This document shows, in pieces, positions 1 to 11,339 of a stretch of 64,000 bases of DNA. This stretch comes from Eurosta solidaginis. Its lineage: Eukaryota > Arthropoda > Insecta > Diptera > Tephritidae. Numbering within the stretch: position 1 is the first letter of the stretch; each line of letters starts with the position of its first letter. A program made the position numbers and the translations under genes. The stretch is taken from contig NC_090319.1 in NCBI RefSeq assembly GCF_040869045.1, positions 361,973,739 through 362,037,738 of the forward strand, read 5' to 3'. The notes below the pieces were generated by a model. The model was not told where the DNA came from and did not search any database. It worked only from the letters and a program-made list of their open reading frames with translations.

Positions 1-414
1 ATCATTATTTCCTACTGTAGTATATAACTCCAATAAACTCGCTTGTTGTATAAACTTCCTCTTTATTCTTCAAAATTACGCTCCGTTTATCCACAATTTA
101 GGGCTGTGGACAACCTTTCCAGCCATAGCGCTGTGTTGGAGGGCTTTCCCGCAATATCTTTACAAAAGCAGTCCGCCCACTGCGGTGATCTGAGAACATC
201 AAATCTTACCATTATCTTTTGTATGTGGCCATCAATTATGCGAACGCTTTCTATTCGCAACGCAGTCTAAAGCAGCTTCAAACATCTCAAAAGACAAGAT
301 GAGCACCGGCCCACTCGTACAATTATCGATTGTTTTCGACTGACGATAGACATGTGTTTCACCATTTCTCTACATTTTACACTCCGGTTGCCACAATTAT
401 AGGATGTGACCAAC
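1..414. other. No gene recognised; possible retroelement debris
   Basis: No convincing coding signal. The 75-codon open frame at 43-270 has no recognisable motif. A short stretch near 325-350 (GTACAATTATCGAT and following) resembles 61922-61945, which lies beside a minus-strand RNase H relic, so part of this may be decayed non-LTR retrotransposon. Confidence 0.3.
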
Positions 415-850
415 TCTTTCGTCTGTGTCTCAGGGTCAGTTTTTCAATGAAATTGGGTATACTGTGACAAGCAAGAGACCGAATTCCGTTGGGTTTGCAC
501 GCCCCATGGGAAAGCAAGTCTACTCAGAGCTGTCATAAAGTGAACTCTTATTTGAAACCACAGCCACCCCGATGCTCCCACAAGGGGGCCGTCCCAAGGC
601 AGGAGATGAGACTTGAATACAAGCATCATATGATGCAGTGCATCAGGTCACAACTGACTTTTCCTGCTCCCGCGGTGGTAGTTTTTATAAAGACCATGCT
701 TAAGGTCCCACAAGGTGATACCAGCGTCCACCCTGCTCCCTTTAGAGTAAAAACACCTTACTCATGCATTGGTTAGCCATGGTATTATGTTAGCCTTTTA
801 CGACTGGTACACCTACCATGGGCATATTCTAACCCCTAACCCAAAGGGGA
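415..850 (-). mobile_element. Retroelement 5'-end-like fragment
   Basis: The last 70 bases on the plus strand (780-850) are a diverged match to the end of the 409-416-bp SINE-like elements at 2904-3312 and 17227-17642: pieces such as TTAGCCTTTTACGAC and CATATTCTAACCCCTAAC align. On the minus strand this would be the 5' end. The rest (415-780) is moderately GC-rich and unlike the SINE body. I take it as 5' untranslated DNA of a related LINE, partly from memory of similar dipteran repeats. The frames at 444-629 (minus) and 489-776 (plus) have no motif and are not called as genes. Confidence 0.4.
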
Positions 851-1319
851 CTCTACTGGTGGTGTCGGATAAGTCATATTTGTATCCCTACGGACGCTAT
901 CGGATAAGCTTTTCACCAACGAAAACTGTTGGACAATTCCGCTTTCTAGCCTAAGTAAATTTTTTTAATTTTTTAAACTCTAATACTATATTTTAATTTT
1001 TATAGTATTGGTTTTGTAGAAAAATTAAAAGAAAACAAATGCTACGTCAATGGCACAAATGGTATTAATATTTTAGGCTTGGTATATGGATCCGAATTTT
1101 CTTAAATCATTCGTTTAAATTCCATTTAGTTGTTTTTTTTACTCATTTCATTATCGTATCTTCTCAGTGCTTCTTAAAATTGACTAAATAAATAACAAGT
1201 GGAGTAATCCCAGCTGTACCCAATAGGGACTGGAGATGATTAATTATACTTCAATTTAGACAAAAGAGATCAATCGCAGACTGCTCTCTTTAGGACTTAA
1301 TTGCTTGATCTTTTGCAGG
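851..1319. mobile_element. Copy 1 of a GTCGGA-repeat element
   Basis: This stretch aligns with 17900-18352 in the same order: GTCGGA/GTTGGACA-type short repeats, a T-rich tract, AATAACAAAAAGAAAACAAAT-like sequence, then GAGATCAATCGC and a TTTTGCAGG end (here at 1319). It has no open frame. The second copy is fuller and suggests that the element begins with CCTGCAA, the inverse of this end. Confidence 0.5.
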
Positions 1320-1439
1320 TTATTTTATCGTGAAGTTCAATATGTAGACATGCAAAGGTTAGTATGTCTAGATAACTATTGTTTTAAGTTAACAAGGGAT
1401 CGGAGAGAAATAACTTTACCAATAATTTTGGTGCATCGC

Positions 1440-2060
1440 ATTTTTGTCCACTTGCTATCGATGTGTTACAGATATGTCTTCGATATTATACATATAAAAA
1501 GTTTATCGGTATCTGTTTCCTAACAAATCGGTGAGGCGTAAATAATACACCGATAATAAATTGCTAAAACTCCAATAGTAAGTAAAAAAGTTCGCGCTAT
1601 CAAATAGAATACTTTTTAAAAACAATTCGATAACTTTCCGATACATAATCAATAGATTTTCGATAATAAGTCGATACCTTTTTGATAATAAATCGGTAAC
1701 TAAACTTTAACACACCGATACCAAATTGACAATACTTCGATAGCAAGTCGGTAACTTTTCGATAACTTTTCCATATTCAACCGATAACTTTTCGATAGCG
1801 AAAACACAACTCTTCGGTAGTAAAACGATACATTTTCCATACCAATTTGATAGTTTTTTGATAAAAATTTTTTAATTTTATAATATAAAATCAGAAAACG
1901 TTCGATGCATTATCGATAAAAAATCGATATATTTTCAATAACAAACCTAGTGCTATCCAATCGAAAAGTTTTCGATATCAAACCGATAGCTTTCCGATAA
2001 CAAATTATTATGTTCTCGATAAAAATTCGCTAACTTTTGACACTAAACTGATAACCCTTC
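1440..2060. repeat. CGATA-rich degenerate repeat tract
   Basis: About 600 AT-rich bases carry roughly twenty CGATA/TATCG motifs spaced about 15-35 bases apart, as in TTTTCGATAACTTT and ACCGATAAC. The spacing is irregular, so this is cryptically simple DNA rather than a clean tandem array. CGATA is the core bound by BEAF-32, and TATCGATA by DREF, in Drosophila. Whether those proteins act here cannot be told from sequence. Confidence 0.55.
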
Positions 2061-2394
2061 TATTAAAAATCGAAAGCAAGTCAGGATTCGGCTCGAGCTT
2101 CGGCTTTGGCTTCGTGTTTTACTTCCAATTTTTCCACTCCCCTACCTCCTTCCTTTTTTCCTTTCCATCTTGTGCTTTAATTAGCCTTCTGATTTCGCTC
2201 ATATCAATTTCACCACGCACATTGTACCCACATTACGCCAAATTGTAATTACTTCAGTCAAGCTTGCTTTCTGTACATCGCCATTAAGAATACCGATCCC
2301 ACACATTACACCCGCATTCTTTGTTATTCTAGCACAATTTTAGTAGAAGAAAATTTATTTCCTTTAAAAAGTCATATGTTTGATAACACTATAC
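2061..2394. other. Unassigned AT-rich DNA
   Basis: A short run at 2085-2125 is of the GGCTTTGGCTTCG type also seen at 7.9-8.4 kb. The remainder looks unique and has no gene, repeat copy or RNA signal that I can support. Confidence 0.3.
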
Positions 2395-4575
2395 TTTTAT
2401 GGCGTATTGTCTGCGGTCACGCTGCCCCGAAGCACTGAGCCTCGTTACAATTATTAATGCTACCATGTCTACAGGTGAAATATGCAGAACGGCATACAAT
2501 GCAGCCGCCGGATTGCTTTTAGGCCTCCCGTAATGCTAAGCATAGATAGCCGGCATACCACCTCTAATTTTTTGAGGTAGGTTATTTTTTGTGCGGCTTT
2601 CCACCAAAAAAGGACTCCATAGTATAGAATAGAATCTACAATCGCTGTAAATACCCAATGAAAGAGAGAGAGCGATAAACCCCACGTACAATCCAGCATT
2701 CTTTTACATGCATAGAGTGACCGATCTTTGCCGCCTTTTGTAGGAAATCTACACGAGCAGTTCTCCAAGAGTACGGTACCTGATGATTCCGTCTTATGCA
2801 CCCACCTAATATTATTTTAAGTTATTCCACGACTACTTTACTTTAAATTTGTAGCATAGCCGAGAATATACCATCTGAGCTTGGGTACTTAAACTTAGAG
2901 AACATTGTTTTTGTTGTTGTTGTTGTTGTTGGAACGATAAGGAATCCCGATGGCCTTGGGGGGAGTTATGGAGTTGATGGTCGTTTCCCGGATGCAGATC
3001 CGCTACGTTCCGGTATCAAGCCCGACCATCTCGGGAACGATTTGTTATGACTGCATGCGACCTTCTAGGCCATACCGCCCTCACACTCCCTAGATCCGTC
3101 ATGATTTCTGGTTCATCAGAGCTTCGGTAGTTAATGAAACAGGATTCGACAAGGATCGGTGAGGTTGACAATTGTGTTTGGAGAAGCTATATATTGCGCT
3201 GGCACCGTGAAAAGGGTGCGCTATACAACCCTTTGAATCTGGTATTTTAGTCGCCTTTTATGACAGGCATACCTACCGCGGGTATATTCTAACCCCCTAA
3301 CCCGCTGGGGGTCTTAGAGAACGTCATCACCGCCCATTCGATCTTGGTATCTGTCACCAAGCCCGGCACTACCCACTCCATGATCGAAGTTTGAGTGCCG
3401 TCTGCTGGCTCTCCTGAATCATCTCCCGATGGGAAATGTGCATCGAAAAATACTACAAGAGACTCCTCACTATTAGCTCCTGGACTATGTTTCCTCTTGC
3501 TAGGACTTTTTTCAATTGTGCTGTTTCGCTGGAGCACTCTATGTTCGCACAGAAATTTTTTCATGAGACTTTTTGCCCTAGAAATCTCATGCTTGTAGAT
3601 CCTAAAGAGATCTTTATACTCGTCCCAGCACGCTTCGCTTTCCACGATCTTTACCAGCTTAAACATTTCTTTTACCTATCTTCTAAGAAGACCCAACTCA
3701 TTGTTCCAGTGTGCCGGTTTTGCTTTTCCTTTGAATCTTCTAAGAGGCCAAGCTCTGCTATACGCAGCCATAAGCGTCTCTGTTAGCAAATCATTGGACA
3801 CCTCTAGCTCCTCCAAATTGGCAACCTCTTTGGATTGTACCAGTTTTGGTTCTACATATTTCTGGATTTTCGTCCAGTTCGTTGACCTAGGGTTTTTAAA
3901 GGTTTATCCTTTCTTTTCCTGAAGCTGATACACGCATGATCGGAGAAGGATGGTCAAGCAAGAGCCATCCAATCATACTTTAATATATCGCACTCAGAGC
4001 TCAATGCTATCTCAAGAACATTGCTGCAGGTTGGACCAATATATATAAATATACTTCACATTTTGGCTATCTGCAAATTGGTTTCCAGAATGTAACAAAA
4101 TAGAGATTTGCCTATCACATTTGTATCTCCACCTTCCCACGCATTGTGGTGCGGATTTGCATCCGCGCCTATGACCAATCGCCCTTTGCGCCCTTCGTCC
4201 TGTACTAGCCTCTTACACTCTATTGGTGGAACTTCCGCAGCATGAGCCATGTTGCAGGATGCCAGGATAAATGCCTGCTTATTCCTTTGCTCAACGGCCA
4301 CCACTGCGAGGTCCTCAGTAGTGTAATTAGGCAGCATATATGAATGCAGTTGTTTCCCTAAATTGACTACAGCTCGCACTCTTCCTTCCTTTTCTCCCGG
4401 TGAGAGCCACGGCTCCTGGATCAGTGCCACGTCAAACGAATCTTCCTCAAGAATTAAGAAGAGTTCGCTCGACTCCACTATACTGTGTTGAAGGTTTATT
4501 TGCAAGATTCGCAGCACCATTGGGCTGTTTGTCCCCTCCAACACATTCGTCGTGACGTCTTCGTCCTTTCTTTAA
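2395..4575 (-). pseudogene. R1/LOA-like non-LTR retrotransposon relic (endonuclease to RT thumb)
   Basis: Read on the minus strand from 4544. The frame 4544-4056 is the N-terminal part of an APE-type endonuclease: LQINLQHS, ALIQEPWL and the catalytic-loop-like GADANPHHNAW are visible. The SDH motif of the same fold follows near 3945 in another frame (PSFSDHAC). The frame 3666-3289 is the linker before the RT (CWDEYKDLFRIYKHEISRAKS). The RT start (AVMTFSK, then PSSDGIFSAMLQ) is interrupted by a SINE at 2904-3312. After it come WRTARVDFLQKAAKIGH near 2755-2700 and the thumb region 2700-2395 (LYYGVLFWWKA, PVDMVALI). RT motifs A to C are missing through an internal deletion. Several frameshifts make it dead. 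The clade is judged by eye, so R1 against LOA is not settled. Confidence 0.85.
2904..3312 (-). mobile_element. SINE-like element S2, copy 1, with 10-bp target duplication
   Basis: A 409-bp element whose plus-strand left end is a (TTG)n run, so its minus-strand 3' tail is (ACA)n. It is flanked by CTTAGAGAAC at 2894-2903 and 3313-3322, a 10-bp target-site duplication typical of target-primed retrotransposition. Its minus-strand 5' end begins CCCCAGCGGGTTAGGGG and holds GTCGTAAGAGGCGAC-like sequence. It interrupts the RT frame of the surrounding LINE relic: removing it restores a plausible RT block. A second full copy is at 17227-17642. There is no coding capacity, so a LINE partner would be needed for movement. 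Confidence 0.85.
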
Positions 4576-5207
4576 CATTTTGATACCAAAGAAAATTTAA
4601 CGGTGAGCTATAGGAGCTTTGCGCAGGCATCATTATACTCCAACAGCTTTATGTATCATAAATAATAAAATTGGGTACAAAAATATGGTAAATTAATTCG
4701 AATTTTATGTTGACTTCGTAATATGTCTGCACATTTACATAACCACATATCTTTAAATAAAAAAAGCTCATTTACCTGTTAGGTTCGTTCAATTTGTCAG
4801 TCAATAAATAAAAAGTTTATGTAAAGCAGCTTTCTGGCATTATTGATTGAATTTTGTCATCGACTTAGCTCTAACCGTTTTTACGATTTTTCAATACAAC
4901 ATGACCTTTACCATCTTACGCACATTTTTCAACTCAATTGTGCTAAGAACTTTCTTATCTATACTATTTAGATGCAAATTTCTTCTTTCATACATATATA
5001 ACAAACAGTTTAGTCACATTTACCACGCACGCACAAACATACGGCAAGAATCTCAGTCATAAAAGTCTTTACCAAAAGAAAATGGATAAAATGTCTATCT
5101 TCTAAATAGGTGTGCACGTAAAAAGGCAAATATACTGAAGTGGTTTGGGAATTTTGTACGAACTTACACAAGACAATTTCCCTTTTCAAATTACTTTGTA
5201 GAATGAA
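4576..5207. other. Unassigned AT-rich DNA
   Basis: About 630 AT-rich bases without a repeat match that I can find in the window and without a supported gene. The small frames at 4847-5062 and 5010-5210 have no motif. Confidence 0.3.
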
Positions 5208-6201
5208 CAAGTAAAGGTGTCTAAGTTCGGGTGTAACCGAACATTATATACTCAGCGTGAGCTTCAATTGTACATCGCATTTCAGATAAATTTCTTTTCT
5301 ACATAACACGTGGCACCTGAAGTTAAAAAAAAATTTCTCCCCATTTCCTCTTACAACAAAACTTTATAAATGAAATATCATTGATTCAAAACTACTCTTT
5401 GCTAAGTTATAGCTTATTATTTTAGTCTACGACCCTTTTCAACTTGTTTTATATCTAAGTTACCCTCGTCTTAAACGGATCCCGTCCATTTTTAATAGAA
5501 ATATTTTCTACAATATGGAAAATTTTTGTACCCAATTTTATTAGGATCCGTTAATTTTTCTTCGGGTTATGGCTCCCGAAACATAGAAATTTGTTTATTC
5601 ATAAAAGGGGCGGTGCCACGCCCATTTTTTTAAATTTAAATTTTTTCCTATTTATTGTTATAAATCCAGTTGGGAAATGAAATACTATTGATATAAAGCT
5701 CTTTTTTGCAAAGATATAGCTTATTTTATTCGTCCACGACCGTTTTTAAAATCTTTTATATAAAAGTGGGCATGGTCCTTAACCGATTTCGTTAATTTTT
5801 CTTCAAAGTATTCCTTATGTAAAGGCAACCTCCCCGCCAAATCTTGTTACAATAAGTTTAACGATTTTTGATTTATGATTAATAAAATTTGTAAAATTGA
5901 TTTTATCATAAGTGGGCGGTGCCACATCCATTTTGAAAAATTTTTCCATTTTTTTATCAAGAGTCTCAGTATCAGTCCACGTGTCAAATTTCAACATTCT
6001 GGGTGTATTATTTACTAAATTATCAGGTTTTTTGTGTTTTCCAAAATTTTATATATATAAAAAGTAGGCGTGGTTATCAACCGATTTCACTCGTTTTCAA
6101 TACCAATCTATTCTGGCTCCAGATAAGCTAGTGTACCAAATTTGATGAAGATATCTCAATATCTACTCAGGTTATGGTGCAAAGCACGCTGAGTATAAAA
6201 A
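5208..6201 (-). mobile_element. DINE-1/Helentron-like element, subfamily A2
   Basis: Minus orientation. The 3' end is at 5208 (CAAGTAAAGGTGTCTAAG) next to the hairpin TTCGGGTGTAACCGAA. The 5' end is at 6201, reading TTTTTATACTCAGCGTG on the minus strand. The subterminal ATACTCAGCGTG is matched in inverted form by CACGCTGAGTAT of the family. The body has several ACCACGCCC-type motifs. The GTCC microsatellite found in other copies is deleted here. It is non-autonomous: no Rep/helicase frame is present. Assignment to Helentrons rests on architecture remembered from fly INE-1/DINE-1 elements. Confidence 0.75.
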
Positions 6202-6527
6202 TGGTTACAGCTCAAAAGGTATCAAAAGGCATATAATTAAGGTATTCACAAATACAATGCCGCCTTAAATACTTCCAGTGACATCGCTTACGTTTGACCT
6301 TTAAAAATTTTTAGACTTAAGGTTTTTGTGTTTCTATGTAAAATTCTAGCCAATATAATGAGCCTTAGGATGGGATTTCTAAACTGTATTTATCAGAACA
6401 TCTTGAACCCAATTCATAACTAAAAGCCCACCTTCTAGATTTGGTGGCCGCTACCCAGTTAAAGATCAACTTACTTCGAAACTATTCTGGTCCGTTATGT
6501 TACCACATTTTCTAATGAATAAAGCAT
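6202..6527. other. Unassigned DNA
   Basis: No repeat copy or gene recognised between the Helentron-like element and the tail of the LINE relic. Confidence 0.25.
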
Positions 6528-7660
6528 TATTATTATTATTATCACTAGGTCTGGAAGCACAGCAACCTTTGTCCAGACCTATTGTGCAAGACTTTTCAAC
6601 CTATTTTGTATCTGGAGGCTTTTGATGTATCTAAGTACTTCTTCAAGCTTTTTGCTCCATATCACATAGGGATTAAGAGTCCCACCACCTAGATGGGATA
6701 GGCTCTGCCTAGCCAAAGCATTCGCAAAAAATGTAAACCGGCGTTTCATCATCCAGCTCAAAGAAATGACAATCGGATAGATTTAATTTACTTTGGTGAT
6801 ATCGTAGACCTCAGTGTCCCGTATAGTAACCAGTGAGAGTTCATAGGTCCTCCATGCTTAGATGAATGAGTTTGGCTGATATTTTCGTTGCCGGAAGTAT
6901 AAACAGTTTGGCCTGTCTTTGGCCTGGGCATTCAATCCAGTGACGTCTGAATTGTTTAGTTTCCCAGTTTCTTATAGTTCCCCTGGTGTGTGCTTTTGTA
7001 AGTCCACAAAAGGGCTCTGGGCCATAGAGTGCTGCTGTAGCACCCTGATGTGCTAGGTAATCTGAATGTTTATTACCTTCATGTCCCTGATGTCCGGGAA
7101 CTCGTCCTAATAAAACCTTGTTTTTGGCTCCCAAGTCATTAAGGATTTCAGTGCATTCATCCACTAGCTTAGATGCAATTGTTGAGGAGGCACGTAGGGC
7201 CGCCTGGATGTTCGACATAATGTAGAGGCTCTTCAATGTTGAGCCTCTCCGCAGACGTTCTCTACCACAGACCTCTATTGCATGAATTTCTGCTTGAAAT
7301 ATGGTGGGCTAGCATCCCATTGGTATCGATTTCTTGAAGTTCGGCCCATAGATGCCAGCTCCCGTTTTTCCGTTATCGAATTTCGATCCATCCGTGAACC
7401 CGACCTCTGAGACAGGGTCGTTATATGGATTCCCTATTTCCCAGTGGGTCCTACCCACAATCGATACTTCAAAGTTCCATGAGATCCTCAGCTTAGGGTA
7501 CATTACGTCACGCAGTTGTAATGTGGGATTTCCTATGAATTTTCCTATTTCTGTCATATGCGAATAAAGATTACATCGACCAAAAGCAAGACGGGTCAAG
7601 ATGGACAGGTGATTGGTCGATTTCACCTCGTCATCTTTCATACAGATCACAGTATTGGGG
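6528..7660 (-). pseudogene. LINE relic with RNase H domain and (TAA)n-type tail
   Basis: On the minus strand, 7650-7309 ends with TDGSKFDNGKTGAGIYG, the first RNase H aspartate block. An in-frame TAG (7309-7311) follows, then FQAEIHAIEV with the catalytic glutamate. The frame 7236-6841 continues with MSNIQAALRA, where the usual third-motif D is N, and VPGHQGHEGNKHSDYLA with the last aspartate kept. Downstream (6790-6579) is a Cys/His-type C-terminus, FFELDDETPVYIFCEC, that shifts frame into NPYVIWSKKLEEVLRYI. The element ends in an AAT/ATA triplet run at about 6529-6545, like the (TAA)n ends of I-clade LINEs. It is 5' truncated, with no RT palm present. Confidence 0.8.
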
Positions 7661-7900
7661 CTTACCAGTTAACTACAACTTACCGCATAAATTTCTGTTT
7701 CACAGTAGCCTATTAATTTTTTTAAAACGTAATAGCTCCGCCGCGCTTTGCAACCAAAAACTTACCAGAATAAACTTCTTTCCTGGAAAAAGATGGTGTC
7801 AGTCTATTCCAGTAGAGTCCCAAAGTCGCTATTGTCAGCCACTTTCATTTTCTAAGAGACCAGCGTGCTAGCTAAAGATAACAGGCTTAGTTCCTTTTTT
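7661..7900. other. Unassigned DNA
   Basis: No supported gene or repeat. It may hold the decayed upstream part of the preceding LINE. Confidence 0.2.
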
Positions 7901-8445
7901 TTTTGTTTCGGTTCTAATTTTTATTCGATTGTTTTGTGGAATTTAATCCGCGTTCCACTGCGGGTTCATGTCCGATTTCAATACCAGATAAATCTCCTTT
8001 TGGTTTCGGTTTGAGTCTTGATTTCGTACCCATTTCAGTATGGTTTAAGCTCCATTTTTGGTTTCGGGTTAGGTTCAATTCGCGCTCCCGGTTTCGGCCT
8101 TGGCTATGGCTTATTTTCTCTTTTCGATTTCCGTTTTCATTTTGGTCCGATTTCGGTATCGAATTTAATTCGGATTCTATTCCGGTTGTGGGTACGATAT
8201 CGATTCCAAATTCAGTTTCGGTTTCGTTCCTGGTTTGAGTTTCTGTCGGTTCTGGTATCGGTTTCAGTATGGCTCCATGTCCGTTTTTGGTGCTTGTTTA
8301 TGTAAAATTGTCAATTTCTGTTTAGGTTTTTGATATCCGTTTTGGTTCCGACATAACTCCGGTTGTGGTTTCGATTTGGTTCTGGTTTCGGTTTCAGTTT
8401 CTATTCCTGTTTCGGTTCCAAATTGTGTTTCCTCATTTCTTTGGG
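7901..8445. repeat. Cryptic (GGTTTC/TTTCGG) simple-sequence tract
   Basis: A pyrimidine/G-rich tract made of imperfect 6-base units such as GGTTTCGGTTTC and GGTTCCGATTTC. It produces open frames in two plus-strand phases (7936-8238 and 8018-8305) rich in F, G, S and R. That is the translation of the repeat, not a protein family. Confidence 0.7.
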
Positions 8446-9440
8446 TACTAGAAAAACAAGAGCTGAAGGCGATAGTGTGACCTATTTTGATTTACGATGC
8501 CCCAATTTGGATTCATTATATGTAGGGAGCAAATTTTCAAACAATGATATAAAAAAATGACTGGATCTTTAGCCATGCCAGCAACACTTTGACACAACTT
8601 GCGCTGGACTATGAGTTTGCTAATATTTTTTTTATATGACCACGATTTTTAACCATATTTTGCCCTACCAGAGCAAAAATTACAAAAATAAATGTTTGTG
8701 ATTTTTAAATTAGAAAAGAAATGCAAAGTTACTTAGGAAACCATTGTTTGCTTCAACCGGATTAGCCCCAATGAAATGGAACTATTACGATGAGAAGCCC
8801 GCATGCAATTATTTAAATTGTAGGAACTCAAAAACAAAATTTAGAAAATATATTTAAATCTTGTTTTGCTTGAATAAAAAGATCCTAAAAGGAATGAAAA
8901 TAAAACGATAACCCAAAAGAGGTTAGCAAAAATAGCTGCAGCTTTGAGAGTATCTGCTGAACAAAAACAAATACTTCATTTTTGTTTAGCGAGGAAAAGT
9001 GCTTTTGAAATGTACGCTTCCAGCTTCACTGCTTAGCTGCTGAGCTATGGTCTACTCAAATACGATGGTCCCACGTGTATGACTTATGTTTGTTGCTATT
9101 GTCATTTTTTACCATTTTGGGCATAACAACGAATTGCATTTCGGCTATGCTTGCTTGCATTTTTAGCACAACAAGCAAACTCAACTGGCACTTGAGCATG
9201 TTACTAAATGACAGACAGCAGCTTTTTCTCTAGCACAAACAGAAATTTAATGCGAAATCCAATTACACAGAAAACGAGGACAAAATAGAATGAAGAGTTG
9301 CGTAAGGCAATACAAAAAAGAGTTCATGCATGCCCGTTAGGGTGTTTCATTTTCAGGTGAATGTTTTTTTATTTAACGTCCCAAGAAATTTTATTTAATT
9401 AGAAAAATAATTTCAAATTACTTATGCATGAAAAATTTTG
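8446..9440. other. Apparently unique intronic or intergenic DNA
   Basis: About 1 kb that matches no other stretch in the window. No exon, promoter or RNA gene could be supported. It resembles fly intron sequence, with AT-rich runs separated by moderately GC-balanced blocks near 8990-9250. Confidence 0.3.
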
Positions 9441-10060
9441 TGTTACTTACGGTACAGGCTCCTGGATTTTACGAACAAACTGTACATAATGAATATACCG
9501 AAATGATTATAGCTCTGTTGAATTGTCCGCCCGTCCATCTTTTCGCTCGCTCTTCGATTTATCTGTCAGTTTGAATGCAAACAAAGTCTCACAGGTTTTG
9601 ATATATCATCATGAAATTAATATATTGATGTACCACTAGACAAGTATAGAAACTGACAGGATTCGGTCACTGTAGCAAAAAGCAACCGATTTTTCAGATA
9701 AAAGTTTTTTTCAAATATCACCAGCTGCTTACGTATATGACAAATATTGTAGTCTGGAAAAATACATCAGATCGGTCATATACATAGAATATATCTCATG
9801 CAACCAGTTTCTCAGATATTTCATTGATATTGATATATCCTTCTAAGTTAATAGCTAAAAGCTTGAAATTTCACCATCTCATCTCGTACGTAGCACTAAA
9901 GCTGACGAAAGATAGAAAGCTCTGTAAATTACTTCTTTTGAAATATTCTAAAAGTTGTCGGAATGCCAAAAACGTGTTAAGCTTCTAAAATATATGAAAA
10001 TTAAAATCGCTTCTCGTCTAGTATAGCCATTGTAACGGTTTAGAAGTAGGATATGTAGCA
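9441..10060 (+). mobile_element. Decayed INE-1/DINE-1-like element
   Basis: The order of features follows the better copy at 33721-34293: an AATATACCGAAATGAT lead-in, a remnant of the GTCC block (GTCCGCCCGTCCATC), then repeated CATATAT...CTCATGCAACC and TTTCAGATAA phrases. The ends are not clear. No coding content. Confidence 0.5.
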
Positions 10061-11339
10061 GCACGCGCACACACAGCCACGGTCACCTGATCAAAATGCT
10101 TGTCCTTGTTCGGTTTTTATACTCAGTTGAACAGAGCTCACCGAGTATATTAAGTTTGATTGGATGACGGTTGGTTGTACAGGTATAAAGGAATCGAGAT
10201 AGATATAGACTTCCATATATCAAAATCATCAGGATCGAAAAAAAATTTGATTGAGCCATGTCCGTCCGTCCGCCCGTTAGCACGATAACTTGAGTAAATT
10301 TTGAGGTATTTTGATGAAATTTGGTATGTAGGTTCCTGAGCGCTCATCTCAGATCTCTATTTAAAATGAACGATATCGGACTATAACCACGCCCACTTTT
10401 TCGAAATCGAAAATTTCGAAAAACCGAAAAAGTGCAATAATTCATTACCAAAGGCAGATAAAGCGATGAAACCGCCCACTTTTAAAAGAAGGTAATTTAA
10501 AATTTTGCAAGCTGTAATTTGGCAGTCGTTGAAGATATCTTGATGAAATTTGGCAGGAACGTTACTCCTATTACTACATGTACGCTTAATAAAAATTAGC
10601 AAAATCGGAGAAGGACCACGCCCAATTTAAAAAAAAAAATTTTTTTAATGTAAAATTCTAACAAAAAATTTAATATCTTTACAATATATAAGTAAATTAT
10701 GTCAACATTCAATTCCAGTAATGGTATGGTGCAACAAAATACAAAAATAAAAGAAAATTTCAAAATGGGCGTGGCTCCGCCCTTTTTCATTTAATTTGTC
10801 TAGGATATTTTTAATGCCATAAGTCGAACAAAAATTTACCAATCCTTTTGAAATATGGTAGGGACATATATTTTATGACGTTAACTGTTTTCTGTAAAAA
10901 TGGGCGAAATCGGTTGAAGCCACGCCCAGTTTTTATACATAGTCGTCCCTCTGTCCTTCCGCATGGCAGCTAACACGATAGCTAGAGCAAAAATCGACAT
11001 ATCTTTACTGAACTTAATTCACGTACTTATCTGGACGCACTTTATCTCGGTATAAAAAATGAACTAAATCCGACTATGACCGCGCCCACTTTTTCAATAT
11101 CGAAAATTACGAAAAATGAAACAAATGCCATAATCCTATACCAAATATGAAAAAAGGGATGAAACATGGTAATTGGATTGGTTTATTGAGGCGAAATATA
11201 ACTTTAGAAAAAACTTTGTAAAATGGTTGTAACACCTACCATATTAAGTAGAAGAAAATGAAAAAGTTCTGCAGGGCGAAATAAAAAACCCTTGAAATCT
11301 TGGCAGGTATTACATATATAAATAAATAAGCGGTATCCA

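Noticed and set aside
7936..8305. Two overlapping F/S/R-rich frames
   Set aside because: Translation of a TTTCGG cryptic repeat; both phases open and no domain.
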